Positions 52,350-62,338 of a stretch of DNA of 64,000 bases are shown in pieces; position 1 is the stretch's first letter, and each line of letters begins with the position of its first letter. This DNA comes from Mycolicibacterium porcinum. Its GTDB lineage: Bacteria > Actinomycetota > Actinomycetes > Mycobacteriales > Mycobacteriaceae. A program made the translations under genes and the position numbers. Location of the stretch: contig MVIG01000003.1 of the NCBI GenBank assembly GCA_002086835.1, forward strand, positions 62,001 through 126,000. The letters are read 5' to 3'. The notes below the pieces were generated by a model, which searched no databases, was not told the DNA's origin, and saw only the letters and a list, made by a program, of their open reading frames with translations.

Positions 52350-52398
52350 ACGAAATGGTCGATCTGTGCCCGGCGAAACGACCATTTCGCGGGTTTCG
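52350..52398. repeat. palindromic repeat B1, upstream of DUF559 gene
   Basis: Perfect 11-bp arms (52351-52361 with 52379-52389) around a 17-base loop, 51 bases before the GTG of the DUF559 gene. Same orientation and length as B2. Confidence 0.82.
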
Positions 52399-52429
52399 GC
52401 GCGGCCCGTCGCACTGGGAGCAAAACGAA

Positions 52430-54418
52430 CTAGCGGCGACGCGAGCGCAGGTAGTCGCCGACCACGGCGGCACCCAGGCCATCCAGGTCAGGCACCACCA
52501 CACGGCCCTGGACCCGGCGGGCCACCTGATCGATGAACCGGGCCAGACCCGGATCCGAGCCCAGCCGGAAGATCGTCACCTGCGCACCGAGCCGGGCCAC
52601 CTCGTCGAACCCACGCACGGTGTGACCGATGGTGCGCGGATGCGGCGGGTAGTCGAAGAAGACTTCCGATCCGTGACCGTCACCGAAGTCCTCCAGGTGC
52701 GCGGTGGGCTCACCGTCGGTCACCACCAGCACGACCGGCTGGGCATTGGGATGACGACGCAGGTGGCGCGTCGCCAGCGCCAACGCATGGTGCAGGTTGG
52801 TGCCCTGCTCGTACACCCCCTCCAGGCCGGTCAGCTCAGCTGCGGTCACGGTGCGGGCATACCGGCCAAAGGCGATGATCTGCAATTCATCTGAGCGGAA
52901 CCGCGTGCTCACCAGATGGTTGAGCGCCAGTGCGGTGCGCTTCATCGGCAGCCAGCGGTTCTCCATCACCATCGAAAAGCTCGTGTCCACGAGCAGCGCC
53001 ACACACGCCTGGGTGCGGGTTTCGGTCTCGGAGATCTCCACGTCCTCGACCGCGAACCGGATCGGCCGCTCGGCGACCCCGGTGCCCGCCTGGCGCAGGA
53101 CCGCGTTGGTCACCGTACGGGTCACGTTCCACGGCTCGGTATCGCCGAACTGCCAGGGCCGGGTGGCCCCGGTCAACTCCCCTGCCGCGCCCGCGCGACG
53201 GGTGTCACGTTCCCCGTGCCGGCCCGAAAGCTGTTGCGCCACATCACGCAGCGCGGTCTGACCGAGCTGCCGCATGGCCTTGGGCGACAGCCGCCACTGC
53301 CCGTCCGAACCGCGATCGATGAAACCCTGGTTCACCAGGGCCTTCTCGAGCTCGGACAAGGTGCGGGCATCGATCGCGGCGTCGTCACCGAGTTGCCGGG
53401 CCAGCGCCTCCAGGTCCACGTCGTCCATCGACGCCCCGGAATAGCTCTGCGACAACGCGTCCGCCAACTGCTCCAGCTCGGCGATGTCGGACAGTGCCTG
53501 GGCGCCCTCCCCCATGCCCAGCGGATCGCCGCCGGAGAAGCGCTCCGAGCCGCTCCAATCCTCGCCCGGCCGGGCCGCCTGCAGGTGCGCGTCGAGCCGG
53601 TCCAGCGCATTCATCAGCGACGGCGAACCGAATGCCTGCTGCGCCAAGGAATCCAGCTCGGCACGCTGCTCGGCCGACAAGCTGTTGCGGAATCGCTGCG
53701 CGGCGGCGGCCCGCTTGGCCAACGAGTCCAGCAGCTCGTCGATGTTCTGCGGGCCCTCCGGGAAGAACTCGCCGTGCTTGTCCATGAAGTCTTGGAAATC
53801 CTGCGGGGTGTCCTCCCCGCGGGCATGCTTGTCCAGCAGCTCGTTGAGATCGTCGAGCATGTCGTTGACCCGCTGCCGATCCTCGTCGGTGGCGTTCTCC
53901 AACGCCTCCTTCATGCCGGCGAACCGCTGATCCAGCATCTCCCGGCCCAGCAGGTCCTTGATCTGCTCATACTTCTGTCGCGCCTCGGGGCTGCGCCAGT
54001 CGTAGTCGGCCAGTTCCTGAACCGCCTTGGCCGGCGACGGCGAGAGCGCCTCCATCTGCAGTTCGCCGAACCGCGCGTCATCGTCGAGCGCCCGGGCCAG
54101 CTCCTTGCGCTCGGCCAGCACGGCCTCGTCGAGCAGCTTCTTGATCTCCTGCAAGGTGCCGTCAAGGTTGTGCCGCTGCAACAACTCCCGGCGCTTGCGG
54201 TTGGCCTCGGCGGCCAGCCGGTCGGTACCGCGCATCCCCTCGGTACCGCGACGCATCAGTTCGGAGAGCGCGCGCCGCGGCGAGCTTCCCTCCATGACGC
54301 TCTGACCGATCTGCTCGAGTGCGTCGCGCAGATCGATCGGAGGTGCCAGCGGGTCGGGGCCACCGGTGTATCGCGAATACCGCGAGGTGTGCCCGTGCCC
54401 CCGACCCAGATCAGCCAT
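52430..54418 (-). CDS. VWA-domain protein (Rv0959-like)
   Basis: A 662-residue protein. A long helical, Leu/Asp/Glu-rich region (about 1-440) is followed by a von Willebrand A domain whose MIDAS motif DTSFS lies at about residue 475 (VALLVDTSFSMVMENRW), with the later Thr/Asp metal ligands in GTNLHHAL and VTDGEPT. It overlaps the upstream MoxR ATPase gene by 8 bases. MoxR plus VWA pairs act as metal-insertion or protein-remodelling chaperones. The client is unknown. Confidence 0.9.
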   Translation of the reverse strand: MADLGRGHGHTSRYSRYTGGPDPLAPPIDLRDALEQIGQSVMEGSSPRRALSELMRRGTEGMRGTDRLAAEANRKRRELLQRHNLDGTLQEIKKLLDEAVLAERKELARALDDDARFGELQMEALSPSPAKAVQELADYDWRSPEARQKYEQIKDLLGREMLDQRFAGMKEALENATDEDRQRVNDMLDDLNELLDKHARGEDTPQDFQDFMDKHGEFFPEGPQNIDELLDSLAKRAAAAQRFRNSLSAEQRAELDSLAQQAFGSPSLMNALDRLDAHLQAARPGEDWSGSERFSGGDPLGMGEGAQALSDIAELEQLADALSQSYSGASMDDVDLEALARQLGDDAAIDARTLSELEKALVNQGFIDRGSDGQWRLSPKAMRQLGQTALRDVAQQLSGRHGERDTRRAGAAGELTGATRPWQFGDTEPWNVTRTVTNAVLRQAGTGVAERPIRFAVEDVEISETETRTQACVALLVDTSFSMVMENRWLPMKRTALALNHLVSTRFRSDELQIIAFGRYARTVTAAELTGLEGVYEQGTNLHHALALATRHLRRHPNAQPVVLVVTDGEPTAHLEDFGDGHGSEVFFDYPPHPRTIGHTVRGFDEVARLGAQVTIFRLGSDPGLARFIDQVARRVQGRVVVPDLDGLGAAVVGDYLRSRRR

Positions 54419-55826
54419 AGACCGTCTCGCCCTCCCCGGTCACCTTGTCCACCCGCTTTGCCAGATACAGCGCCTCCAAGGCCAATTCGACCGCTGCGGC
54501 CCGCTCACCGATCGACACCGCACCCAGCCTGGAGGCCAGCGTGTCGACGACGGCCAGGTCGGGCAGCGCGGCCAGGACGTCCTTGGCCGACACCCGCTCA
54601 CCGGTGGTCACCGGGGAGCCCTCCTCGACCGCGGCCACCAGCGGCCCGACGTCGATGCCGCCCAGCAGGCGCTGGGCGGTGTCGGCAGTGGCGCGTCGCA
54701 GCAGATGCTCGAGCACCGCCTGTTCGCGCCCTTCCTCACCCGTCTCGAACTCCAATTTGCCTCGCAGCACATCGATCACGGTGGCCAGGTCGACCACGCG
54801 GGCCACCGGATCGTCCTCGCCGAGGATCGCCGAGCGATGCCGCGCCGATGCCGCCACCGTCTCGGCCGCGGCGATCGCGAACCGGGCCGATACACCGGAA
54901 CGCTGGTCGATCGAACTCGATTCCCGCAGATTGCGGGCGAACCGGGCCAGCACGCCGAGCAGATAGTCGGGGACCTCGGCGGCCAGCTGGGCCTCCTGGC
55001 GGATCACCCCGATCTCGTCGTCGATCTCCAGGGGGTAGTGCGTCCGGATCTCGGCGCCGAACCGGTCCTTGAGCGGGGTGATGATGCGGCCGCGGTTCGT
55101 GTAGTCCTCCGGGTTGGCACTCGCCACCACCAGCACATCCAGCGGCAGCCGCAACGTGTAGCCGCGGACCTGAATGTCGCGCTCCTCCATCACGTTGAGC
55201 ATCGACACCTGAATCCGCTCGGCCAGGTCGGGCAGCTCGTTGACCGCCACGATGCCGCGGTGCGCCCGCGGGATCAGCCCGTAGGCGATCGTTTCCGGGT
55301 CGCCGAGGCTGCGGCCCTCGGCCACCTTGATCGGGTCGATGTCGCCGACGAGGTCGGCCACGCTGGTGTCCGGGGTGGCCAGCTTCTCGGTGTACCGCTC
55401 GCTGCGGTGCCGCCATTCGATCGGCAGATCCTCGCCGGAATCGGCGGCCCGGCGGATCGACTCCGGGGTGATCGGGCTGTACGGGTGCTCGCCCAACTCA
55501 GACCCCGCGATCACGGGCGTCCACTCGTCGAGCAGCCCGGTCAGCGCACGCAGCAGGCGCGTCTTGCCCTGTCCGCGCTCACCCAGCAGCACCACGTCAT
55601 GTCCGGCGATCAAGGCCCGCTCAAGCTGCGGGATAACTGTGTCGTCGAAGCCCAGGATGCCCGGCCAGACGTCACGGCGGTCCGCGAGCGCGGCCAGCAG
55701 GTTCTCCCGGATCTCAGCTTTGACGCCCCGCTCACGATGGCCGGAGGCGCGTAGCTCACCGACGGTACGAGGCAGATCGCCGGAGGCGGCTGGCCGGCGA
55801 CCATCGTTTTTGGGTTGGCTCACCAC
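54411..55826 (-). CDS. MoxR/magnesium-chelatase-type AAA+ ATPase (Rv0958-like)
   Basis: A 471-residue AAA+ ATPase. Walker A is GERGQGKT (about 82-89), Walker [12 protein letters not shown], and an Arg-finger/sensor region follows; [19 protein letters not shown] is diagnostic for the chelatase I / MoxR clade. It probably forms a hexamer and works with the VWA protein translated from the overlapping gene. In M. tuberculosis it is annotated as a magnesium chelatase, but no porphyrin genes are nearby. Confidence 0.92.
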   Translation of the reverse strand: MVSQPKNDGRRPAASGDLPRTVGELRASGHRERGVKAEIRENLLAALADRRDVWPGILGFDDTVIPQLERALIAGHDVVLLGERGQGKTRLLRALTGLLDEWTPVIAGSELGEHPYSPITPESIRRAADSGEDLPIEWRHRSERYTEKLATPDTSVADLVGDIDPIKVAEGRSLGDPETIAYGLIPRAHRGIVAVNELPDLAERIQVSMLNVMEERDIQVRGYTLRLPLDVLVVASANPEDYTNRGRIITPLKDRFGAEIRTHYPLEIDDEIGVIRQEAQLAAEVPDYLLGVLARFARNLRESSSIDQRSGVSARFAIAAAETVAASARHRSAILGEDDPVARVVDLATVIDVLRGKLEFETGEEGREQAVLEHLLRRATADTAQRLLGGIDVGPLVAAVEEGSPVTTGERVSAKDVLAALPDLAVVDTLASRLGAVSIGERAAAVELALEALYLAKRVDKVTGEGETVYG

Positions 55827-55972
55827 TCCACGCTACGACTGAATCCGCGAGCACACATCGCCACCCGTCAGACTCGAGTACTCGGGGCCGCTCGCGGCCG
55901 CGACCCGCCGCGTGTGACCACACAGCCCGACATAGTCGTTGTCCGAGCGCGTCGACCGGTAGTCTGCGCTCC

Positions 55973-57832
55973 ATGCCGTTGGCTAGCGGTCAGGAATTCG
56001 CAGGGTTCACCATCGTGAAGTTGGTGGGCACTGGTGGCATGGGCGAGGTCTATCTGGCGTCCCACCCGCGGTTGCCCCGCGAGGACGCTCTCAAAGTGCT
56101 GCCCATCAGCGTCAGCTCGGACAACGAATTCCGGCAGCGGTTCATCCGCGAGGCCGACATGGCCGCCACCCTGTGGCACCCGCACATCGTCGGCGTGCAC
56201 GACCGGGGCGAGTTCGAGGGCCGGCTGTGGATCTCGATGGACTACGTCGACGGGCACGACGCCGCCAAGCTGCTGCACGACCAGTACCCCAAGGGCATGC
56301 CCGCCGAGGACGTCATCGAAGTCGTCACCGCCGTCGGCGACGCGTTGGACTACGCGCATCAGCGCAAGCTGCTGCACCGCGACGTCAAACCGGCCAACAT
56401 CCTGCTCACCAGCAAACAGGGTGCCAAGCGCCGCATCATGCTGACCGACTTCGGTATCGCGCGTCGCGCCGACGAGGTCAACGGGCTCACGTCGACCAAC
56501 ATCACCGTGGGTTCGATGTCCTACACCGCGCCCGAACAGTTGATGGGCCAGCCTCTCGACGGCCGGGCCGACCAGTACTCCCTGGCCGCCACCGCCTACC
56601 GGCTGTTCACCGGTACCCCGCCGTTCGCGCACAGCAACCCGGCCGTGGTGATCAGCCACCACCTGAACTCCCCGCCGCCCAAGCTCGCCGACACGAAACC
56701 CGAACTGGCCGTGTTCGATTCGGTGATGGCCAAGGCACTGTCGAAAGACCCCAAGGACCGGTACGACACCTGCCACGACTTCGCCGTCGCGCTCGCCGAG
56801 GCGGCCACCGGGACCACCCCCGAGGTGCGCACCCCGGCGCCCGCTCACGAGCCGGCACCACCGACCACGCCACTGATCATCCCGAAGCCGGCGAACCCGC
56901 CGGCCGCCCCGCCGTCGCCGTCGAACGTGAGGCCCGCGTCTCCGTCGGAACCGCCGGTGTTCACCTCGTCGTGGGCAGGTAACGAAACCTCGTCCCGCAA
57001 ACCTGTTGCGGCGGGCACGCCCGTCGGGATGCAAGGCCTCGGTGGGCCGGCAGGACCGGGCGGACCGCCACCGACCAACTTCGGGCCGCCCCCGCTGCCG
57101 CACAACCCGATCCCGAAGAAATCGAGCAACCGGCGCAACCTGCTCGTGGCCGCCGGGGTGATCGGCGCGGCTGTTCTGCTCATCGGCGGCATCACGATGG
57201 CAGTGACCTCCGGCGGCGACAACGGCAACGGCGGCGGCGGCGAGACCACCTCGGCGGTCGCCACGGACACGTCCGACGCCGAAACGACGACCACGCCCAA
57301 ACCGGCCGGGCACGCGTTCACCATCGCCGACTACATCAAGCAGAGCGGCATCGTCGAAACGCAGGTCCACCGCGGTGATCCGGGCGCACCGGCATTCACC
57401 ATGCCGACGCCGCCCGGATGGATCGACGCGGGTCCCCGCACCCCGGCCTGGGCCTACTCGGCGATCGTCAACGACCCGGTGAACCCGACCGAGCCGCCCT
57501 CAGTGGTGTCGCTGATCTCCAAGCTGGCCGGTGATGTCGACCCCAACAAGCTGCTCGAGTTCGCCCCCAACGAGCTGCAGAACCTGACCGACTACAAGCC
57601 GTCCGGCGACGTCAGCCGCGGCGAGATCAGCGGGTTCCCCACGGTCCACCTGGCCGGCACCTACGCCAAGGGCAACCAGCGTCGCGCGATCACCCAGACC
57701 ACCGTGGTGATCCAGGCGCCGGGCAACCTCTACGTGCTGCAGATCAACGCCGACGCCACCGAACGCGACAAACAAGCGTTGACCGACATCAACAAGGCGA
57801 TCGAGGCCCAGGCCACCATCGCCATGCCCTGA
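55973..57832 (+). CDS. PknF-like Ser/Thr kinase with LpqN-like extracellular domain
   Basis: A 619-residue membrane kinase. The kinase domain (about 1-280) has P-loop [11 protein letters not shown], catalytic loop [10 protein letters not shown] and DFGIARR with activation-loop Thr residues (TSTNITVGS). It is closest in pattern to PknF ([23 protein letters not shown] split). A Pro-rich linker leads to one transmembrane helix (about 390-411). The extracellular part (450-619: [28 protein letters not shown]) resembles the LpqN/LpqT domain, not the NHL or PASTA sensors of other kinases. Target unknown; probably senses an envelope ligand. Confidence 0.88.
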   Translation: MPLASGQEFAGFTIVKLVGTGGMGEVYLASHPRLPREDALKVLPISVSSDNEFRQRFIREADMAATLWHPHIVGVHDRGEFEGRLWISMDYVDGHDAAKLLHDQYPKGMPAEDVIEVVTAVGDALDYAHQRKLLHRDVKPANILLTSKQGAKRRIMLTDFGIARRADEVNGLTSTNITVGSMSYTAPEQLMGQPLDGRADQYSLAATAYRLFTGTPPFAHSNPAVVISHHLNSPPPKLADTKPELAVFDSVMAKALSKDPKDRYDTCHDFAVALAEAATGTTPEVRTPAPAHEPAPPTTPLIIPKPANPPAAPPSPSNVRPASPSEPPVFTSSWAGNETSSRKPVAAGTPVGMQGLGGPAGPGGPPPTNFGPPPLPHNPIPKKSSNRRNLLVAAGVIGAAVLLIGGITMAVTSGGDNGNGGGGETTSAVATDTSDAETTTTPKPAGHAFTIADYIKQSGIVETQVHRGDPGAPAFTMPTPPGWIDAGPRTPAWAYSAIVNDPVNPTEPPSVVSLISKLAGDVDPNKLLEFAPNELQNLTDYKPSGDVSRGEISGFPTVHLAGTYAKGNQRRAITQTTVVIQAPGNLYVLQINADATERDKQALTDINKAIEAQATIAMP

Positions 57833-57868
57833 TTCGGCCGCGTTCAGGTACCCGGTACCCTGAGTATC

Positions 57869-58882
57869 GTGAATTCGCTCGATTGGCGTAGCCGGCCGGC
57901 CACCGTGCACTTCGGCCCCGCATCTTTGCAGTCCAGGGCACTCGGATGGGCCACCGCGATCTTCGTCCGCCCATTGCTGGGTCTGCTGACCCTGATCGGA
58001 CTGGGCATCAACCGCGTCGCTCCCGACCTGCTGCAGCGCGCGCATCTCGACATCATCGACCGTCCCCTGCGGGCCATCAAGCCGCTGCCCGGTACCGAGG
58101 TGACGCCCGTCCAGCTGCCGAACTGCCCGGCCGAATGGGTGATCGCCCCCGAGGCCCGCGACTCCGATCTGGTGATCGTCTACCTGCACGGCTCAGCACT
58201 GGTGACCCTCGGCCTGAACTCACACCGCCGTTTCGTGTCGAAGCTGTCCGCCAGTACCGGCGCGCGCGTGCTCAACGTCGGCTACCGGTTGGCCCCGCAG
58301 GCCGGCATCGAGGAAGCCGTCGCCGACGGACTCGATGGCTACCGCCTGGCGTTGTCGCTCGGGTTCGAGCCCAATCGGATTGTGCTCGCCGGAGATTCGG
58401 CCGGCGGGCTGATGGCCGCCGACACCGCGCTGGCCGCACGGGACGCCGGGCTGCCGGTGCCCGCCGGGCAGGTCCTGCTGTCACCGTTGACCTCGTCCGA
58501 CATGGATCTGAAATACCGTGCGCTGCAAGAGCACAAAGATGTCATGTTCCCGTTCATGACGGTGAAGTTCATCTACGACGTGTTCGCCACCGTCAACGGA
58601 ACCCGGCCCACACCGGTGATGCCGCCCGAGGCGGACCTGCACGGGCTCGGGCCGTTCCTGCTCCAGGTCGGCACGCACGAGATGCTGCTGAACGACACCT
58701 TTGCCCTCGCCGACAAGCTGCAGGCCGCCGGTGTACCGGCATGGGTTCAGGTGTGGGACAGGGCAATGCACATGTTCCAGCTGAGCTTCGACATCAACCC
58801 CGATGCGCGCCGCGCCGTCGAGGAGATCACCTCGTTCATCGCGTACGCGACCGCCGAAATCGAGGACGAGGTGAGCGCGTAA
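57869..58882 (+). CDS. HSL-family alpha/beta-hydrolase (esterase/lipase)
   Basis: A 337-residue hormone-sensitive-lipase-type esterase. The oxyanion hole, usually HGGG, reads HGSA (YLHGSALVTLG); the nucleophile is Ser177 in GDSAGG; the catalytic His is in RAMHMFQL. Where most members have Asp (GxxDxL) it has Glu in VGTHEMLLND, a variant seen in a subset of mycobacterial Lip proteins. The GTG at 57869 follows 36 bases after the kinase. Probable short- to medium-chain lipid ester hydrolase. Confidence 0.88.
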   Translation: MNSLDWRSRPATVHFGPASLQSRALGWATAIFVRPLLGLLTLIGLGINRVAPDLLQRAHLDIIDRPLRAIKPLPGTEVTPVQLPNCPAEWVIAPEARDSDLVIVYLHGSALVTLGLNSHRRFVSKLSASTGARVLNVGYRLAPQAGIEEAVADGLDGYRLALSLGFEPNRIVLAGDSAGGLMAADTALAARDAGLPVPAGQVLLSPLTSSDMDLKYRALQEHKDVMFPFMTVKFIYDVFATVNGTRPTPVMPPEADLHGLGPFLLQVGTHEMLLNDTFALADKLQAAGVPAWVQVWDRAMHMFQLSFDINPDARRAVEEITSFIAYATAEIEDEVSA

Positions 58883-58886
58883 GGGT

Positions 58887-58923
58887 TCGCGCTTGTTTTG
58901 CGCGGCTTGCTCGCGCTTGTTTT
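58887..58923. repeat. direct repeat of 13 bases
   Basis: TCGCGCTTGTTTT occurs at 58887-58899 and 58911-58923 just after the esterase stop, within a 24-base period that degrades quickly. No function is inferred. Confidence 0.6.
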
Positions 58924-58954
58924 ACCCTCCGCTTGCCTGCGCGCCGGCCTTACC

Positions 58955-59017
58955 CACCGCTTTCCACTCGTGGGTTGTCGATCGCGTGAAGTCACGACCC
59001 AACGGTAGAAAGCGGCG
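58955..59017. repeat. palindromic 63-bp repeat C1
   Basis: First of three 63-base copies. Its ends are complementary (CACCGCTTTC at the left, GAAAGCGGCG at the right) and the centre is also largely symmetric. It lies 102 bases before the ATG of the DUF559 pseudogene. It aligns with copy C3 without gaps. Confidence 0.85.
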
Positions 59018-59119
59018 ACGCCCCCGCGTCATCCACAGCGCGGGATTCATCCCCAACCTCAGCTGAGGCGTATGTGGGCGCCGTCAACCCGTCAGCCATG
59101 CTGCCGACCATTGGTGCCC

Positions 59120-59979
59120 ATGAACGCAGCGTTTGTCGGGCCCGAAGCACTCGCAGCTGGCGTCCTCACGCGGGGGCAGTTGCGATGGCGTTACGCCGCG
59201 GTGCATCCGCGTGTCTACCTACCGAAGGACTCGGTCCCAACGCTGGCAGACAACACCATGGCGGCATGGCTGTGGACTGGTCGTCGTGGGATCATCGCCG
59301 GCCGGGCCGCCGCGGCACTGCACGGCGCGCAATGGGTCGACGACGGCGCCCCGATCGAACTGATCACGGAGCACGGGCGTCGCAGGCCCGGCATCATCGT
59401 GCGCGAGGAACGCATCAGGCCCGACGAGCTCTGCCAGATCGGCGATTTCTGCGTCACCACACCGCTGCGGACGGCGCTTGATCTGGCGCGTTTTCTTCCC
59501 CGCGACGACGCAGTCGCTCACCTCGACGCACTGGCCATCGCGACGGGCGTCGACGCCGAGCAGGTGCTCGAACTAGCGGGCCGATATCGCGGGCTGCGTG
59601 GAATACGAAGTGCCCGAACCGCACTCGATTTGATGGATGCGGGAGGCCAATCTCCCAGGGAGACCTGGCTGCGGCTGCTTCTCATCGACGCGGGCTATCG
59701 GCGTCCTCGTACCCAGATCCGGGTGACCGACGGTTTCAACGAGGCGTTCATCGATATGGGGTAGACGACGTCAAGGTCGGTCTGGACTACGAAGGTAAAC
59801 ACCACGCCACCGACCGCCCGCGAGTGGTGCATGACATCGGCCGCAACGAGCTCATCGAACGCGAAGGCTGGATAGACATCCGGGTCGTGGTGGAACACAG
59901 CAGGGCGTTCATCTTGCACCGGGTGCGAGAGGCATTCGCCCGGCGCGGCGCGTCGCCGTTATCTACCGCTCGGTCGTGA
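59120..59979 (+). pseudogene. frameshifted AbiEi/DUF559-family gene
   Basis: Paralogue of the intact gene at 51417. The first 215 codons are open (ALAAGVLTRGQLRWRY, RPGIIVREERIRPDELCQIG, SPRETWLRLLLIDAGYRRPR) to a stop at 59762. There the expected IDMxWDDVKVGLDY reads IDMG-stop; the following frame, one base shifted, continues DDVKVGLDYEGKHH...GRNELIEREGWIDIRVVVEH to a stop at 59977-59979. A one-base deletion with a nearby G-to-A change explains it. Codons past the break still look selected, so the event is recent, or a sequencing error. The last codons lie inside repeat C2. Confidence 0.85.
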
Positions 59980-60016
59980 TTCCACGCGATCAACAACCGT
60001 GGGGTAGAAAGCGGCG
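59954..60016. repeat. palindromic 63-bp repeat C2
   Basis: Second 63-base copy, starting within the 3' end of the DUF559 pseudogene and supplying its stop. Shares GTTATCTACCGCT and GGGGTAGAAAGCGGCG with copy C3. Confidence 0.88.
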
Positions 60017-60037
60017 CCCACACATGACGCTGCGGCT

Positions 60038-60100
60038 CACCGTTATCTACCGCTGGGTCGTTAAACCACGCGATTCACAGCCCAGGGGTAGAAAGCGGCG
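60038..60100. repeat. palindromic 63-bp repeat C3
   Basis: Third 63-base copy, 21 bases after C2 and 40 bases past the purH stop (on the opposite strand). The terminal 13 bases GTAGAAAGCGGCG are identical in all three copies. Confidence 0.88.
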
Positions 60101-60140
60101 CACGGCAAGAGAAACCGAAGCCGCACCCAAACAGCGAAAA

Positions 60141-61703
60141 CTAGTGCGCGAAATGCCTTGCACCAGTGAGGTACAGCGTGATGCCCGCTGCCTCGGCCGC
60201 AGCGGTCACCTCGGCGTCACGCACCGATCCACCCGGGTGCACGATCGCCTTGACGCCCGCATTGGTCAGCGTCTCCAAGCCGTCGGGGAACGGGAAGAAC
60301 GCGTCGGAGGCACCGACGGAGCCGGGCACGCGGTCGCCCGCACGCTGCACGGCCAGCCCGGCCGCGTCGACGCGATTCACCTGTCCCATACCGACACCCA
60401 CGGTCGCGCCGTCCTTGGCGATCACGATGGCGTTGGACTTCACCGCGCGGCAGGCCCGCCAGGCGAACACGAGATCGCTCAGTGTCTGCGGGTCGGCAGG
60501 CTCACCGGTGGCCAGCGTCCAGTTGGCCGGATCGTCGCCCTCGGCGTCGAGTGCGTCGCGCTGCTGCAGCAGCACCCCACCGCTGATCTGACGCAGCTCG
60601 ATGCCACCGACCAGCGGCTCCGAGGCCACCAGGATGCGGATGTTCTTCTTGCGGGCCAAGATCTCGACCGCACCGGCCTCGTACGCCGGGGCGATGATGA
60701 CTTCGGTGAAGATGTCGGCGACGGTCTCGGCCATCTCGACACTGACCTCGGTGTTGGAGGCGATGACGCCACCGAACGCGCTCAGCGGATCGCACTCGTG
60801 CGCCTTGCGGTGCGCGTCGGCGACCGACTCCGAGGAGATCGCGATGCCGCACGGGTTGGCGTGCTTGATGATCGCCACGCAGATCTCTTCGTGGTCGAAC
60901 GCCGCCCGCCACGCCGCGTCGGCATCGGTGTAGTTGTTGTAGGACATCTCCTTGCCGTGCAGCTGCTCGGCCTGGGCCAGTCCGGGCCATGCGGAGTCGT
61001 CGCGGTACACCGCGGCCTGCTGATGCGGGTTCTCGCCGTAGCGCAGCACGGCGCTGCGCTGCCAGGTGCCGGCGAACCAGTGAGGCAGCGGCTGCGCGGG
61101 TTCTTCAGGCGCCAGCGTCGACCCCATCCAGCTCGCGACGGCCACGTCGTACTCGGCGGTGTGCCGGAATGCCAACGACGCCAGCTTCTTCCGCTCTTCG
61201 AGGGTGAACCCGCCGGCGCGGACCGCGGCCAGCACACCGTCATAGCCCAGCGGGTCCACGACCACGGCCACACTCGGGTGGTTCTTGGCGGCCGCCCGAA
61301 CCATGGACGGTCCGCCGATGTCGATCTGCTCGACACATTCGTCGACCGATGCCCCGGACTCGACGGTCTCGGAGAACGGATAGAGGTTCACCACCACGAG
61401 TTCGAACGCCTCGACCTCGAGCTCCTGCAGGGCCGCAACATGTTCGGGCTTGCGGGTATCGGCGAGCAGGCCGGCGTGCACCCGCGGGTGCAGCGTCTTG
61501 ACCCGGCCGTCGAGCACCTCGGGGAAACCCGTCACCTCTTCCACGGGGGTGACCGGAACGCCTGCGGCGGCAATGGTTTTGGCGGTCGACCCGGTGGAGA
61601 CGATGGCCACGCCCGCCTCGTGCAGGCCGCGGGCCAGATCGGCCAGGCCGGTCTTGTCGTAGACACTGATCAGCGCTCGCCGGATCGGTTTCTTCTCGCT
61701 CAC
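60141..61703 (-). CDS. purH: bifunctional AICAR transformylase / IMP cyclohydrolase PurH
   Basis: A 520-residue enzyme for the last two steps of IMP synthesis. The N-terminal cyclohydrolase (MGS-like) domain starts [20 protein letters not shown]; the C-terminal transformylase has [12 protein letters not shown] (about 220) and the catalytic Lys-His pair in [11 protein letters not shown]. Length is normal. ATG overlaps the purN stop by four bases, so the two are coupled. Confidence 0.97.
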   Translation of the reverse strand: MSEKKPIRRALISVYDKTGLADLARGLHEAGVAIVSTGSTAKTIAAAGVPVTPVEEVTGFPEVLDGRVKTLHPRVHAGLLADTRKPEHVAALQELEVEAFELVVVNLYPFSETVESGASVDECVEQIDIGGPSMVRAAAKNHPSVAVVVDPLGYDGVLAAVRAGGFTLEERKKLASLAFRHTAEYDVAVASWMGSTLAPEEPAQPLPHWFAGTWQRSAVLRYGENPHQQAAVYRDDSAWPGLAQAEQLHGKEMSYNNYTDADAAWRAAFDHEEICVAIIKHANPCGIAISSESVADAHRKAHECDPLSAFGGVIASNTEVSVEMAETVADIFTEVIIAPAYEAGAVEILARKKNIRILVASEPLVGGIELRQISGGVLLQQRDALDAEGDDPANWTLATGEPADPQTLSDLVFAWRACRAVKSNAIVIAKDGATVGVGMGQVNRVDAAGLAVQRAGDRVPGSVGASDAFFPFPDGLETLTNAGVKAIVHPGGSVRDAEVTAAAEAAGITLYLTGARHFAH

Positions 61704-62329
61704 CCTATGGTCGCCTTTCGTCCAGTCCAGGTCACGCCGCGGGTTGCCAGCGCGGCCAGCACATCCACCAGCAGTCGACGTTCGACCACCTTGATGCGCT
61801 CATGCAAAGTCTCTTCGGTGTCATCATCGAGCACCTCGACGGCCTGCTGGGCCAAAATCGGCCCGGTATCCATCCCGGAGTCCACGAGATGGACGGTGCA
61901 GCCCGTCACCCGGACGCCGTACGCCAACGCCTCGGGCACCGCATGCGCGCCGGGGAACGCGGGCAGCAGCGCCGGATGGGTGTTGACCACGCGGCCCGGG
62001 AAGCGGGAAAGGAACTGACTGCCCAGAATTTTCATGAACCCGGCCGAGACCACCAGGTCCGGCTCGTGTTCTGCGGTGGCCGCGGTGAGCGCGGCATCCC
62101 AGGCGTCGCGGTCCTCATGATCGCCCAGCCGCACGGTGTAGGACGGCACCCCGGCGCCTGCCGCGATGTCCACGGCGGCGCATTTGCGGTCGGTCCCGAC
62201 CGCCACCACGCGGGCCGGATAGTCGTCCGCGGCGGCGGCCAGTAGCGAGGCGAGCAACGACCCTGTCCCCGAAGCCAGCACTACCAGCCGTGCCGGTGCG
62301 CTCGGAGGCACATGTAACGGTTGCTGCAC
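61700..62329 (-). CDS. purN: phosphoribosylglycinamide formyltransferase PurN
   Basis: A 209-residue enzyme formylating GAR with 10-formyl-THF. Active-site residues: Asn-x-His in [14 protein letters not shown] and Asp in [14 protein letters not shown]-terminal [15 protein letters not shown] binds the phosphate. First of the purN-purH pair, 9 bases from the perM stop; the three genes are probably one operon. Confidence 0.95.
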   Translation of the reverse strand: MQQPLHVPPSAPARLVVLASGTGSLLASLLAAAADDYPARVVAVGTDRKCAAVDIAAGAGVPSYTVRLGDHEDRDAWDAALTAATAEHEPDLVVSAGFMKILGSQFLSRFPGRVVNTHPALLPAFPGAHAVPEALAYGVRVTGCTVHLVDSGMDTGPILAQQAVEVLDDDTEETLHERIKVVERRLLVDVLAALATRGVTWTGRKATIG

Positions 62330-62338
62330 GCGAGCAGC

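Noticed and set aside
54411..55826. True magnesium chelatase subunit for chlorophyll or cobalamin synthesis
   Set aside because: No porphyrin or cobalt-chelatase genes are present; the VWA partner and wide occurrence favour a general MoxR-VWA role.
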